Shown piece after piece: positions 21,159 through 31,140 of a DNA stretch of 64,000 nt. Where the stretch lies: positions 25,744-89,743 of the IMG/VR virus record IMGVR_UViG_3300020200_000009; one strand, written 5' to 3'. The position numbers and the translations under genes were made by a program. This stretch comes from a virus. The notes under the pieces were generated by a model. That model did no database searches. It worked only from the letters and a program-made list of their open reading frames with translations, and was not told the origin of the DNA. Position 1 is the stretch's first letter, and each line of letters opens with the position of its first letter.

Positions 21159-21442
21159 GTCCTTTTTATTCGCAACCACCTCAACATCCATCAACCGATA
21201 AGATTAATATTTTCAAACCAAATCTTATACCTGTTGAAGGTAGAGAGGGTTGGTTTCGAGACCCAGATACAAATGCAATTGTAAATTGTAATGATACTGA
21301 GTATGATAATTACATGGCATCATATGAGCGCCGTCAAAAGAAAGATTCTAAATTAGAGTCTTTACAAGATGATGTTAATACGCTAAAATCAGATCTCGGT
21401 GAAATCAAAGACCTACTCAAATTATTAACTAAAGGAGAATAA
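21152..21442 (+). CDS. Small conserved phage protein with C-terminal coiled coil
   Basis: A 96-residue protein of a type I recall between cyanophage tail genes, with no known function. The first half is Pro-rich and polar, with a GREGWFRDPDTN segment. Residues ~65-96 (LESLQDDVNTLKSDLGEI and following) have a clear leucine heptad pattern. The ATG lies at the end of the duplicated 46-bp regulatory element, so the gene would have a very short leader if the TATAAT box there is used. The stop is one base before the next start, implying cotranscription. Confidence 0.7.
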   Translation: MSSPFYSQPPQHPSTDKINIFKPNLIPVEGREGWFRDPDTNAIVNCNDTEYDNYMASYERRQKKDSKLESLQDDVNTLKSDLGEIKDLLKLLTKGE

Positions 21443-21443
21443 A

Positions 21444-21662
21444 ATGCCCGCTGAAGTGACAGAAACCATGGACCAAGACACCCTTCTTACTCAATTTCGT
21501 ACTCGTTACGAATCTCTAGTTCGTCAAAATCAAGAGTTGGCGAAACAAATCAAAGAAAATGAAGTGACTGCTTTCAAACTCCAAGGAGCAATTGAAACAT
21601 TAGAGTATCTCGGCGGAAACGATGAGGGGTCTAATGAATCTACAGAAGAAGCTGCTGAGTAA
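21444..21662 (+). CDS. Small acidic coiled-coil protein, function unknown
   Basis: A 72-residue protein starting one base after the preceding stop, with AAAGGAGA as ribosome site. Residues ~10-55 (LTQFRTRYESLVRQNQEL and on) form a continuous amphipathic helix with heptad spacing, and the tail is rich in Glu, Ser and Asn. Together with the upstream coiled-coil gene it makes a two-gene unit between the 46-bp element and a strong terminator. The two could interact through their coils; this is a guess from architecture. Confidence 0.65.
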   Translation: MPAEVTETMDQDTLLTQFRTRYESLVRQNQELAKQIKENEVTAFKLQGAIETLEYLGGNDEGSNESTEEAAE

Positions 21663-21667
21663 TGCAG

Positions 21668-21690
21668 CGCCCCCATAAGGGGGTTTTTTA
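21668..21690 (+). terminator. Rho-independent terminator
   Basis: CCCCC (21670-21674), loop ATAA, GGGGG (21679-21683), then six T. It closes the two small coiled-coil genes and separates them from the tail fibre. Confidence 0.85.
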
Positions 21691-21696
21691 TTACGC

Positions 21697-21703
21697 ATAA
21701 ATA
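21697..21703 (+). promoter_or_regulatory. Late-promoter-like ATAAATA box upstream of tail fibre
   Basis: ATAAATA directly follows the terminator and lies 44 bases before the fibre ATG. This is the expected place and spacing for a gp55-dependent late promoter restarting transcription. Confidence 0.55.
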
Positions 21704-21747
21704 AACAAGAAAGACTGTATCCAGTTGTTGCAGGACCCGTATAAGCA

Positions 21748-24700
21748 ATGGCAAATAGAATTCAACTAAGACGAGATGGTGCTCAACAATGGGCAAATGT
21801 TAACCCAATTCTTGCACAAGGAGAGTTGGGAATTGAAATCGATACATCTCGTATCAAAATTGGTGATGGTGTTACAGCATGGAACTCTCTCAAGTATGAG
21901 AGACCCATTGAGTCGGAATCTAATACTGCCAATACTCTGGTAAAAAGAAACGCAGATGGTAACTTCGAAGCAGGTGCTATTACTGCTTCACTTATTGGTA
22001 ATGCTTCAACTGCAAGTAGACTAGCAAACGCTCGTCAAATCACCCTTGGTGGTGACATGACAGGTAGTGGCACATTTGATGGGTCCTCGAATCTTACAAT
22101 CACTGCTGAATTAAACTACGTTCCTGCTCTTCCACACTACGATCCTCTAGATTTAGATGCTACAGGCACATATACCCGTTTTACCGTAGACTCTCGTGGA
22201 CGTATTGTTGATGCTGATACTCCAACTACTCTTGCTCAGTATAATATAGTTGATGCACAAGCATTAGATTCTGACTTGACATCGCTCGCGAGCATGACTG
22301 GTTTTGGATTTATTTCACGTGAAGCTGTAGGCACTTTAGTTAATCGTACTATCACTGGTGGTAGTGGTCGTATTATTGTGCAAAATGGTAGTGCCCAAAC
22401 AGCAAATCCATTCCTTGACCTTGCAGATACTACAGTTGTTGTGGGTAAATACAATCCCATCACAGCGATGGACCCGCTAGTTAATCCAAAAATATCTGCA
22501 ACAACTGGTGAGCAAACTGTTAATACTTGCAACTTACAAGTTGACAGATATGGTCGTTTAATTTATGCTAATACTTCACCCATTGCTACAGCAACCCAGG
22601 GCGCGAAGAATGGCACATCATTTTCTAATTATAATAATTCTACAGCATATCCTAGATTTTCAAAAGTTATTGCAACTAATGGGAGATGTTATCAAGCAGC
22701 GATTAGGGATATTCCAGCTGGACTTGGAGAACCGTCACACAACACCCAGGATGGTGCTGCAGACGATCAAGGTGGATGGAGAGACTTGGGTACTGATGCC
22801 ATCGAGCAAAAAGGTCTGGCGAGTTTTGACCAAGAAGACTTTGACGTAGATGCAAATGGACATGTAACAATTGCTGCTGCAGCAATTGAAAATACACAAC
22901 TACAATCTCTCGGTAGATTGATGTTTACTGACCAAAGTTCTACTGAGGTATTCGAACTTGACACCGAGCGTACGATTAATAATGCATATCACGGCATTAC
23001 CTCTATTAACCATGTTAATGTTAACAACAGGACTGGTAATAGCGTCTTTCGTGTCGTTGGTTATAATACTACTGAATATCCATATCAACCTGGAATTCTC
23101 CCTCAGGGATCTTCCTATCCCGCTGTTGCTGCTGATACTCAATATGGTAATGGCAGTTCTAACTCGGGATCTTCATTTACTGGTGCTTTTGACCTTAATC
23201 TCGACACTACCATCTCTGGTAACATCACTCTTGATGTCTCAAAAACAAATCAATTTATAAAGCGCACTAGCGGTAATGTTGACTTCCATCTTCAAATCAA
23301 TGAAAATGCATCTCGTAATTTAAATATCTATGCAGAAAATGCACATACAACAGGTTTAGCAAATATTAACATCATTGCTGATAATGAAATCACTATTACT
23401 AGCACGGATGGTAATTATTTTGTTAACGTAGAAGATTATAGATTCCAACAGAATACTCTTAGCACTCGTAATGCTACGATGATTCTTGACCCAGGTGATG
23501 ATGATGCTATTACTGGTCTTGTCCAAATTCGTGGTGATTTGCAAGTAGATGGTGTAACTACAACTGTTAATTCGGTTGTAATGACTGTCCAAGACCCTAT
23601 CATTACCTTAGGTGGTGAGGATGTTCTTACAAGTGATGACAATAAAGACCGTGGTATCGAATTTAGGTATTATGATACTCAACAACGTTTTGGTTTCTTT
23701 GGATGGGATGAAAATTATGCAAATGCTAATATCTGGAATGGCACTGGCGGGTATCGCTTCCTCTACAATGCGACTAACACCAATGAAGTTTTTACTGGCA
23801 CTGACGCTGCTCTCATTGCTGGTAACCTCCGACTCACAACAAACACAAACTCAACTAGTACAACTACAGGCACTTTAGTAGTTACTGGTGGATTTGGTCT
23901 TTCTGGAAATGCTCACATTGGGGGCAATGTCACCATTGCAGATTATCTAGAAGTAAATGATACTATTCTTTTGAAGTCGGATAATGAAGACTTCTTAATT
24001 CAAACTGGCGCAGGAGTTACTAAATTTAGTGTAGATTCTGATAATGGTAATACTGTAATTGAGGGCACATTAGATGTGCAACTTGAGACTGAAATTACTG
24101 ATAACCTTATCATTTCTGCCGACGCTAAAGAATTTATTATTCGGACTGCTGGTAATATTAATAAGTTTACAGTTGATACTGATAACGGAAATACTGATAT
24201 CCAAGGCACTCTCCACGTTGTCAATTCTGTTGATTTTGATAATGCTTTTAATGTCGATGGTGCTGTAACATTTAATAGCACTTTAGATGTTGATGATGAT
24301 GTAGTTTTTCATAATGACTTCTTAATGGATGTCAGTGGGAAATTCTTTACTATAACTAACGGGACATCCCAAAAATTCCGAATTGATACAGCAACTGGTA
24401 ACACTGATATTGAAGGCACATTGAATGTTGCCGCATTTAATACATTTGAGCGCACAAATAATATTGTAGTCGATGCCGTAGCATCTGAATCTGACATCAC
24501 TTTGACTACTCAGGGTAATGCAACATTCCAAGGTGGTGTTAATATTGAGAAAGATGTCCGTATTGCGACAGACCTTTACGTTGCTGACCGCATCGTAGTT
24601 AAAGATGCTGGCACTGCTCGCACTCGTCCATCATTACTTAACAACCTTGATGTAAAATATCATCAATATATTGGTGCAAGTGCTGCACATAATGCAACTT

Positions 24701-27700
24701 TTGCAAATGACCCAGGTGCCAACTTAAGGATTGCTGGTGGAGTTGGTATTGTAGATGACCTCCATATTGGCGACGATCTTTTTATTGGTAAAGTTGGAGT
24801 TAACGATACTGTAGAATTTCAAGTTTTAGGTGAATCTGGAGCTACTACTATTGGTAGAGATGGTCAAGGTAATGCTACTGATGGTAGTCTTACTGTCCAT
24901 GGTGATGTTATCTTTAATAGAAATGTAACATTAAATGGTAGTGCACTTACATTAGGTAATGAATCCTCAGATGCATTAGCAATAAATGCAACATCTACAT
25001 TCAATGCTGGAGTATCTCTTTCTGGGTCAAATAATCTTTCCGTTGGCGGAAACGTTTCTATAACGGGTAATCTTACAGTCAATGGTAGCACCACAACTGT
25101 AAATTCGACTACCGTTACAGTTGATGACCCAATCATTACTTTGGGTGGAGACACTGCTCCAACCTCAAATGATGCTAAAGATAGAGGTGTTGAATTTAGA
25201 TATTTTGCTGGCGGTGCTGCTAGACTTGGATTCTTTGGATGGGATGAGTCTGCAGGAAGATATTCATTCTTAAACACTGCGACAAATACATCTGAGGTCT
25301 ACGCAGGCACTCGCTCAGGCATTGATGCTGGGTCGTTAAAACTATTTGATACCACAAATGCTACTAGTCCTTCTAGCGGCACTCTTGTCGTTGGTGGCGG
25401 TGCTGGTATTGGTCTCAAATTATTTGTAGGTTCAGACCTCTCAGTGTCTGGTGGTGCAACAATTACTGGAGCAACTACACTCTCGTCTACTCTGAGTGTT
25501 GCTGGTGATTTCAATGTTTCTACAACATTTACTGTAGATGACACGACTGGTAATACATTTGCTAATGGCACATTTACTGTTAATGGTAATGCTGCAATTG
25601 GTAATGCATCATCAGATGCTCATACATTTTTAGGTACAGTTGCTTTTAACCAACCAATTACTTCTACTGATATTACAGCAGACCAAATCAAAATTGGTGT
25701 TGATGCATCAAATGAAATTAGTACTACTGCTGGTAATTTAATCCTTGATTCCTTTGCTGGCACTGTTGCGATAGACGATAATGCTACTGTTGCTGGCACT
25801 TTAGGAGTTACTGGTGTAACCACACTTTCTTCTGCATTGGTAGTAAATGGTAATGCCACAATTGGTGATGCTGGCACTGATGCTCATACTGTCAATGGCA
25901 CTGTGCAATTCAATCATGCAATTACAGGTGCTGCTCGTGCAAATATCCGAAATATTAAAATTGGCACTGATGGGTCTTCAGAAATTAGCACAAGCGCAGG
26001 TAATCTCATTTTAGATTCCTTTACAGGACTTACACAAGTTGATGATAATTTGAGTGTAGTTGGCACATTATCTGTTGGTGGTAATACTGCAATTGGGGAT
26101 GCTGCAACTGATGCTCATACAGTTACAGGTACAATTACTTTTAACCAAGCAATTACCTCTACTGATATTACTGCAGACACCATTAAGATTGGTGTTGACG
26201 GGTCTTCAGAAATTAGCACAACAGCAGGCAACCTCGTCTTAGATTCTTTTACAGGGACTACTCAAGTTGATGATAATCTTTCAGTATCTGGCACTTCTTT
26301 GCTTACGGGTCAAACTACAGTTACCGATAACATTATTCTTAATGCAGCATCTAAGTCATTTATTATCAGAAGCAATCTTGTAGATAAATTCACTGTTGAC
26401 TCTTCGACTGGTAATACTACTATCGCAGGTAGTTTGGGTGTTACAGGTGCCACCACATTGAGTAGCACTCTTGCAGTAACAAGTGGTGTTACATTATCGA
26501 GTACTCTTGGTGTTACTGGGCAAGTATCAGTTACTAATGCAACTAATCCATCTATCGCGCCCAATAATTTTGCAAATCTTTTACAACCAGCATTCAAAGT
26601 AACTGGTGGGATGCAGGTTGGTGGACACCTTGCCGTCGCTTCTAATCTTAGAGTATATGGCGACTTTGAGATCGACGGCAACGTTCTGACAACTGGTAAC
26701 CAAGGATTCACTGGTAGAGTAACATTTAATAGGAATGAAACTCCAACAACTCTTGCCAGTGGTGCGCCATTGATGATTCCTAATGGTGGTGCAACTATTG
26801 CAACAGATTTGTTTGTAGGATCTGATATTTTTATTGGTGCAAATAATGCTACTAAAATTTCACTTTTTGGGGATACAGGTAATGCAACATTTGCTGGGAC
26901 TCTTGGGGTTACAGGTAATACTACATTAGGGATTCTTGGATGCTCAACCCTTACTACTTCTGGGACAGCAAATATTGCAGGATCTCTACTGGTTAACACA
27001 AACAAATTTACTGTTATAGCAGCAAGTGGTAATACTTCTGTTGCTGGCACATTAGCTGTTACTGGTAATACTACACTTACAGGCGCCCTGAATGTTATTA
27101 GTGCAGTAGATTTTGATAGCACTCTGAATGTTGATGGTGCCACTACATTTAATAATACCATCACTCAGAATAGCACTTCACTCTTTAAAGATAATTTTGT
27201 ATTACAGGGTGCTTCTAAAGTATTACAACTAAAAGATGGTGCAGGGAATATCAAGGTTGAAATGCAATCTACCAGTGGTAATATTACTGCTAATGGATTA
27301 GTTTCTTCTAATACTCTTGCAACAAGTAGTAATGCTACAGTTGGTGGGACTCTTGGGGTTACAGGTCAAATTACTGGTAATGTAACGGGTAATCTCACAG
27401 GGATTGCAGATAAGAGTAATCTGGTTAACATTACAGAAACTGCATCATCAAACCTTTCATATTTTATTCCATTTGTATCTACAAACTCTGGATACACTGA
27501 AGTCCGTACGGATTCTAGCAACCTTACATATAATCCTAGCACTAACACACTTCAAGTTAATAACTTTAAATCAACTACTGACTTTGAAGTCCAAGGTAAC
27601 CTGAATGTTACTGGTACTATTAGTTTCTTCCAATCAACAGTTGGTAGTATTGCTAACCATACTACAAATGCACTTGCAGAAGGCACATCAAATCTTTACT

Positions 27701-28653
27701 TCACTAATGAAAGAGTTGATGATAGAGTTGCTGCTCTGATTAATGGTGGCACGGGTATTGCTGCATCTTACGATGATGCTGGCAATGTTTTGAGTCTTTC
27801 TGTTGACTTTGGAGAAATTAGCACTACAAATCTGACCGAAGGCACCAAACTATTCTATACCCAAGCAAGATTTGATACTGCATTTACTGCTAAAACAACA
27901 ACGAATCTAGCAGAAGGCACTAATTTATACTACACCCAAGCAAGATTTGATACTGCATTTACTGCTAAAACAACAACGAATCTAGCAGAAGGCACTAATT
28001 TATACTACACCCAAGCAAGATTTGATACTGCATTTGCTGCAAAATCAACAACAAATCTAGCGGAAGGCACTAATTTATTCTATACAGATGAAAGAGTCGA
28101 TGACAGAGTTGCTGCTCTGATTATTGGTGGCACTGGAATTTCTTCCACCTACAATGACACGGCAAATACATTAACATTAGCAGTAGACTTTACCGAATTT
28201 TCTACCACTAATATTGTTGAAGGCACTAATTTATACTACACCCAAGCAAGATTTGATACTGCATTTACAGCAAAATCAACTACTAATCTGACGGAAGGCA
28301 CGAATCAATACTTTACAAATGCAAGAGCAAGATCTGCAATTAGTGTTTCTGGATCGTTAGGTTATAATTCATCCACTGGTGTTATTTCATATACTGCTCC
28401 AACAGTTACTGCCTTCGGGCAAAGTCTTATTGATGATGTTGATGCTGCAGCAGCTCGAACAACCTTAGGTCTGGGTACTGCTGCTACAACTGCTAGCACT
28501 GCATATGCAACATCTGCTCAAGGTTCTACTGCCGATGATACTAGTAGTGATTTGAATGCTCTTTATGCTGCTTTAAGAGCAATTGGAAATGATGTTAATG
28601 TCACTGATATCACAACACTTAAAGCTGCTCTTGCTGCACTCACTCGCCCTTAA
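21748..28653 (+). CDS. Giant modular tail fibre protein
   Basis: The 2301-residue protein starts with the phage fibre attachment motif seen in Mtd-type N-termini: RIQLRRDGAQQWANVNPILA, then GELGIEIDTSRIKIGDG. Most of the rest is serial beta modules of the type GNTDIEGTL, TTLSSTL and AGNLILDSF, plus two copies of an ~80-residue module centred on DPIITLGG and GFFGWDE (near 23590 and 25120). Seven TTNLAEGTNLYYTQARF-type units lie near the end (27664-28340). The last ~90 residues (a LIDDVDAAAARTTLGLG region, then AALRAIGNDVN) look like a separate tip. It should bind the host surface. The repeats make copy-number change by recombination likely. A fibre role is well supported; the receptor is unknown. 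Confidence 0.85.
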   Translation: MANRIQLRRDGAQQWANVNPILAQGELGIEIDTSRIKIGDGVTAWNSLKYERPIESESNTANTLVKRNADGNFEAGAITASLIGNASTASRLANARQITLGGDMTGSGTFDGSSNLTITAELNYVPALPHYDPLDLDATGTYTRFTVDSRGRIVDADTPTTLAQYNIVDAQALDSDLTSLASMTGFGFISREAVGTLVNRTITGGSGRIIVQNGSAQTANPFLDLADTTVVVGKYNPITAMDPLVNPKISATTGEQTVNTCNLQVDRYGRLIYANTSPIATATQGAKNGTSFSNYNNSTAYPRFSKVIATNGRCYQAAIRDIPAGLGEPSHNTQDGAADDQGGWRDLGTDAIEQKGLASFDQEDFDVDANGHVTIAAAAIENTQLQSLGRLMFTDQSSTEVFELDTERTINNAYHGITSINHVNVNNRTGNSVFRVVGYNTTEYPYQPGILPQGSSYPAVAADTQYGNGSSNSGSSFTGAFDLNLDTTISGNITLDVSKTNQFIKRTSGNVDFHLQINENASRNLNIYAENAHTTGLANINIIADNEITITSTDGNYFVNVEDYRFQQNTLSTRNATMILDPGDDDAITGLVQIRGDLQVDGVTTTVNSVVMTVQDPIITLGGEDVLTSDDNKDRGIEFRYYDTQQRFGFFGWDENYANANIWNGTGGYRFLYNATNTNEVFTGTDAALIAGNLRLTTNTNSTSTTTGTLVVTGGFGLSGNAHIGGNVTIADYLEVNDTILLKSDNEDFLIQTGAGVTKFSVDSDNGNTVIEGTLDVQLETEITDNLIISADAKEFIIRTAGNINKFTVDTDNGNTDIQGTLHVVNSVDFDNAFNVDGAVTFNSTLDVDDDVVFHNDFLMDVSGKFFTITNGTSQKFRIDTATGNTDIEGTLNVAAFNTFERTNNIVVDAVASESDITLTTQGNATFQGGVNIEKDVRIATDLYVADRIVVKDAGTARTRPSLLNNLDVKYHQYIGASAAHNATFANDPGANLRIAGGVGIVDDLHIGDDLFIGKVGVNDTVEFQVLGESGATTIGRDGQGNATDGSLTVHGDVIFNRNVTLNGSALTLGNESSDALAINATSTFNAGVSLSGSNNLSVGGNVSITGNLTVNGSTTTVNSTTVTVDDPIITLGGDTAPTSNDAKDRGVEFRYFAGGAARLGFFGWDESAGRYSFLNTATNTSEVYAGTRSGIDAGSLKLFDTTNATSPSSGTLVVGGGAGIGLKLFVGSDLSVSGGATITGATTLSSTLSVAGDFNVSTTFTVDDTTGNTFANGTFTVNGNAAIGNASSDAHTFLGTVAFNQPITSTDITADQIKIGVDASNEISTTAGNLILDSFAGTVAIDDNATVAGTLGVTGVTTLSSALVVNGNATIGDAGTDAHTVNGTVQFNHAITGAARANIRNIKIGTDGSSEISTSAGNLILDSFTGLTQVDDNLSVVGTLSVGGNTAIGDAATDAHTVTGTITFNQAITSTDITADTIKIGVDGSSEISTTAGNLVLDSFTGTTQVDDNLSVSGTSLLTGQTTVTDNIILNAASKSFIIRSNLVDKFTVDSSTGNTTIAGSLGVTGATTLSSTLAVTSGVTLSSTLGVTGQVSVTNATNPSIAPNNFANLLQPAFKVTGGMQVGGHLAVASNLRVYGDFEIDGNVLTTGNQGFTGRVTFNRNETPTTLASGAPLMIPNGGATIATDLFVGSDIFIGANNATKISLFGDTGNATFAGTLGVTGNTTLGILGCSTLTTSGTANIAGSLLVNTNKFTVIAASGNTSVAGTLAVTGNTTLTGALNVISAVDFDSTLNVDGATTFNNTITQNSTSLFKDNFVLQGASKVLQLKDGAGNIKVEMQSTSGNITANGLVSSNTLATSSNATVGGTLGVTGQITGNVTGNLTGIADKSNLVNITETASSNLSYFIPFVSTNSGYTEVRTDSSNLTYNPSTNTLQVNNFKSTTDFEVQGNLNVTGTISFFQSTVGSIANHTTNALAEGTSNLYFTNERVDDRVAALINGGTGIAASYDDAGNVLSLSVDFGEISTTNLTEGTKLFYTQARFDTAFTAKTTTNLAEGTNLYYTQARFDTAFTAKTTTNLAEGTNLYYTQARFDTAFAAKSTTNLAEGTNLFYTDERVDDRVAALIIGGTGISSTYNDTANTLTLAVDFTEFSTTNIVEGTNLYYTQARFDTAFTAKSTTNLTEGTNQYFTNARARSAISVSGSLGYNSSTGVISYTAPTVTAFGQSLIDDVDAAAARTTLGLGTAATTASTAYATSAQGSTADDTSSDLNALYAALRAIGNDVNVTDITTLKAALAALTRP
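27664..28340 (+). repeat. Array of EGTNLYYT-type units with a perfect 75-bp tandem repeat
   Basis: About seven units with the core E-G-T-x-L-(Y/F)-(Y/F)-T lie near the 3' end of the fibre gene. Two neighbouring units (27895-27969 and 27970-28044) are identical over almost the whole 75-bp period (25 codons), diverging only at the end of the second. Near-identity at synonymous positions points to recent duplication or conversion. Confidence 0.85.
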
Positions 28654-28659
28654 TAACTA

Positions 28660-29460
28660 ATGTCAACTCCAACTTCTAAAGCAGAATTAAAAGAATATTG
28701 TCTTCGTAGACTGGGTAAACCAGTTTTGGAAATCAATGTTTCTAACGATCAAGTAGATGATGCGGTAGATTACACTTTACAGAAATTTCAACAATTTCAT
28801 TACGATGGTGCTGAGCGAGTCTATTTAAAGCATAAAATTACTCAAGATGTTTTAGATCGAGCAAAGACTTCAACAAATACACAATCTAAGGCAGGTAACG
28901 ATACTTGGAAAGAGGGAAATGGTTATATTGAAGTCCCAGAGCATATCCTTGCTATAGAAGGTCTTTTTTCTTTTACAGATAAAGGTACAGCAAATATTTT
29001 TGATATTCGTTATCAAATGCGTCTCAACGATTTGTATGATTTTACATCTACCCAATTTTATCATTACTACATGATTCAACAGCATTTGGAAACTATTGAT
29101 TTTCTTCTTGAAGGAATGAAACCGATTCGTTATAGTCAAGTGCAAGATAGACTTTATATTGATTGGGATTGGCCAGCTGATGCTCAATTAAATCAATTTA
29201 TTGTAGTTAAGGCATGGAGAGCACTTGACCCAAATACATGGACTGAAATCTACAATCAGATGTGGGTCAAAGATTATGCTACTGCTAAAATTAAAAAGCA
29301 GTGGGGGCAAAATCTCACCAAGTTTACAGGCGTGCAAATGCCTGGAGGTGTTAGTCTTAATGGTGAGATGATTTATAATGATGCTGTTGAGGAGTTAAAA
29401 AATTTAGATGAGCAACTTCGCACTACATGGGAAACACCACCGTTGGACATGATCGGATAA
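28660..29460 (+). CDS. 13: Neck protein gp13
   Basis: This 266-residue protein starts six bases after the fibre gene. The N-terminus (KAELKEYCLRRLGKPVLEIN, then VSNDQVDDAVDYTL and FHYDG) is the conserved start of gp13 in T4-like phages of marine cyanobacteria, and LNLDEQLRTTWETPP-like text near the end also fits. With gp14 it forms the collar that seals the packaged head before the tail attaches. The order gp13-gp14-gp15-gp16-gp17 is the standard T4 order, which strongly supports the call. The length is slightly below T4 gp13 (about 309). Confidence 0.9.
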   Translation: MSTPTSKAELKEYCLRRLGKPVLEINVSNDQVDDAVDYTLQKFQQFHYDGAERVYLKHKITQDVLDRAKTSTNTQSKAGNDTWKEGNGYIEVPEHILAIEGLFSFTDKGTANIFDIRYQMRLNDLYDFTSTQFYHYYMIQQHLETIDFLLEGMKPIRYSQVQDRLYIDWDWPADAQLNQFIVVKAWRALDPNTWTEIYNQMWVKDYATAKIKKQWGQNLTKFTGVQMPGGVSLNGEMIYNDAVEELKNLDEQLRTTWETPPLDMIG

Positions 29461-29461
29461 T

Positions 29462-30337
29462 ATGGCACTCAATCCATTCTTTACTCAAGGCACTACGGGA
29501 GAGCAAAATCTACTGGAGGATTTAGTTGCAGAGCAGATTAAAATGTTCGGGAAAAATGTTTACTACATTCCTAGGACTTTAGTTAAAGAGGATACAATTT
29601 TTACAGAAGATACCCTATCACGATTTGATAGTGCATTTGAAATTGAAGTTTATCTTGAAGATGCTATTGGGTTTAGGGGTGATAAGGATATGTTTACTAA
29701 ATTTGGTTTGAGGATTTCAGACCAGGTAACGTTTATTGTTTCTAAGAAAAGATTTAAACAAGCAGTAGACGATAATACAACTTTAATTGTAGAAGGGAGA
29801 CCAAATGAAGGAGACCTTATTCATTTTTCAATGGTCGGAAAAACTTTTGAAATCCAGTATGTTGAGCATGAAGTGCCCTTCTTCCAGTTGGGCAAAGTGT
29901 ATGTTTGGGGTCTCAGATGTGAGCTCTTTGAATTCAGCGATGAGGACATCGATACAGGAGTCCCAGAGGTTGATGCTATCCAAACCAACTTTGCAAATGC
30001 AATCACACTCACCTTGCTTGCAGGTGGGACAGGAAACTTTACCCCTGGTGAGACTATTACGGGATCCGTTACCAATTCTACTGCTGATGTGAAAACTTGG
30101 GATAGTGCCACTGGTAAACTTGTTGTTATTAATAGGTCGGGTAGATTTAGTATTCCTGAAACTATCACTGGGAATACTAGTCTTGCATCTTGGACAACAG
30201 GGAATTTCAATACGATAAATAATGTGAATGATGATACAGATCAGAATTTCGATATTGAAATCAAAGCCGATGCGATTCTTGATTTTACAGAAGGAAATCC
30301 ATTTGGTGACTACGGCAATAAAGGTGGGACAGTCTAA
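29462..30337 (+). CDS. 14: Neck protein gp14
   Basis: A 291-residue protein, one base after gp13. The N-terminal part (NPFFTQGTTGEQNLLEDLV, a YYIPRTLVKEDTIF strand, FGLRISDQVTF) matches the conserved gp14 core. From about residue 185 there is a beta insertion (FTPGETITGS, then DVKTWDSATGKLVVINRSG) that I do not associate with T4 gp14. It resembles small modules in the baseplate proteins of this window. The C-terminus ends in GNPFGDYGNK, as in homologues. The stop overlaps the gp15 start by one base. Confidence 0.9.
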   Translation: MALNPFFTQGTTGEQNLLEDLVAEQIKMFGKNVYYIPRTLVKEDTIFTEDTLSRFDSAFEIEVYLEDAIGFRGDKDMFTKFGLRISDQVTFIVSKKRFKQAVDDNTTLIVEGRPNEGDLIHFSMVGKTFEIQYVEHEVPFFQLGKVYVWGLRCELFEFSDEDIDTGVPEVDAIQTNFANAITLTLLAGGTGNFTPGETITGSVTNSTADVKTWDSATGKLVVINRSGRFSIPETITGNTSLASWTTGNFNTINNVNDDTDQNFDIEIKADAILDFTEGNPFGDYGNKGGTV

Positions 30338-31140
30338 TGCTAGGAACATATGCATATCACGAAATTATTAGAAAGACAGTAGTCAGTTTTGGCACACTGT
30401 TTAATAATATTGAAATTCGTCGCACTTCTGGAAGTAAAACAGAAGTTATGAAAGTGCCTTTGGCATATGGTCCAAAACAAAAGTTTTTATCAAGACTAAG
30501 AGCTATTGGTGATTTAAGTAAAAAAGACCAAGTGCAAATTACTTTGCCACGTCTTTATTTTGAAATTACTGGTATTTCATATGATGCAACTCGTAAGTTA
30601 TCTCCAACCCAAGTTATTCGTCATACAAAAAATGATGGGACTGAAACTAAAGTTTTTATGCCTGTCCCATATAATTTAAATTTTGAGTTAGGGATTCTTG
30701 CAAAAAATCAAGATGATGGTTTACAAATCTTAGAGCAAATCCTTCCATTCTTTCAACCAAGTTTTAATATCACAATGAATTTGGTTTCAGAAGTTGGAGA
30801 AAAAAGAGACTTCCCAGTCACTCTAACATCAGTAGATTACTCAGATGATTATGAGGGTGACTTTGATACTCGTAGGACATTAATCTATACCTTACAGTTT
30901 ACCTGCAAAACTTATCTGTATGGTCCTGTTAGTGACGCTACTAACTCTCTTATCAAGAAAGTGCAGGTTGATATGGCAACTCGTGTAGATGTTACTGCCC
31001 CTAGAGAAGTGCGTTATACAGTAACACCAGATCCTATTAACGCAGATCCAGATGATAATTTTGGATTCAATGAAATTTATAGTGAGTTTACAGATGCAAA
31101 ATCATGGAATCCAGTGACGGGACAAGATGAAGACATTTGA
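30337..31140 (+). CDS. 15: Proximal tail sheath stabiliser gp15
   Basis: The 267-residue protein has the gp15 start (YHEIIRKTVVSFGTLFNNI) and the central LPRLYFEITGISYDATRK block. gp15 caps the contractile tail at the head end as a hexameric ring, holding the last sheath and tube rings and connecting to the gp13/gp14 neck. The length agrees with T4 gp15 (272). The gene overlaps gp16 by 14 bases, consistent with translational coupling. Confidence 0.92.
   Translation: MLGTYAYHEIIRKTVVSFGTLFNNIEIRRTSGSKTEVMKVPLAYGPKQKFLSRLRAIGDLSKKDQVQITLPRLYFEITGISYDATRKLSPTQVIRHTKNDGTETKVFMPVPYNLNFELGILAKNQDDGLQILEQILPFFQPSFNITMNLVSEVGEKRDFPVTLTSVDYSDDYEGDFDTRRTLIYTLQFTCKTYLYGPVSDATNSLIKKVQVDMATRVDVTAPREVRYTVTPDPINADPDDNFGFNEIYSEFTDAKSWNPVTGQDEDI

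Noticed and set aside
26310-27164. Long open frame (284 codons) on the - strand within the tail fibre gene
   Set aside because: It is antisense to a highly repetitive fibre frame, is compositionally biased (Val, Pro, Thr runs), and lacks a ribosome site or domain. It is a shadow of the repeats.
29828-30355. 175-codon - strand frame opposite gp14
   Set aside because: gp14 is clearly coded on the + strand; the antisense protein has no family features.
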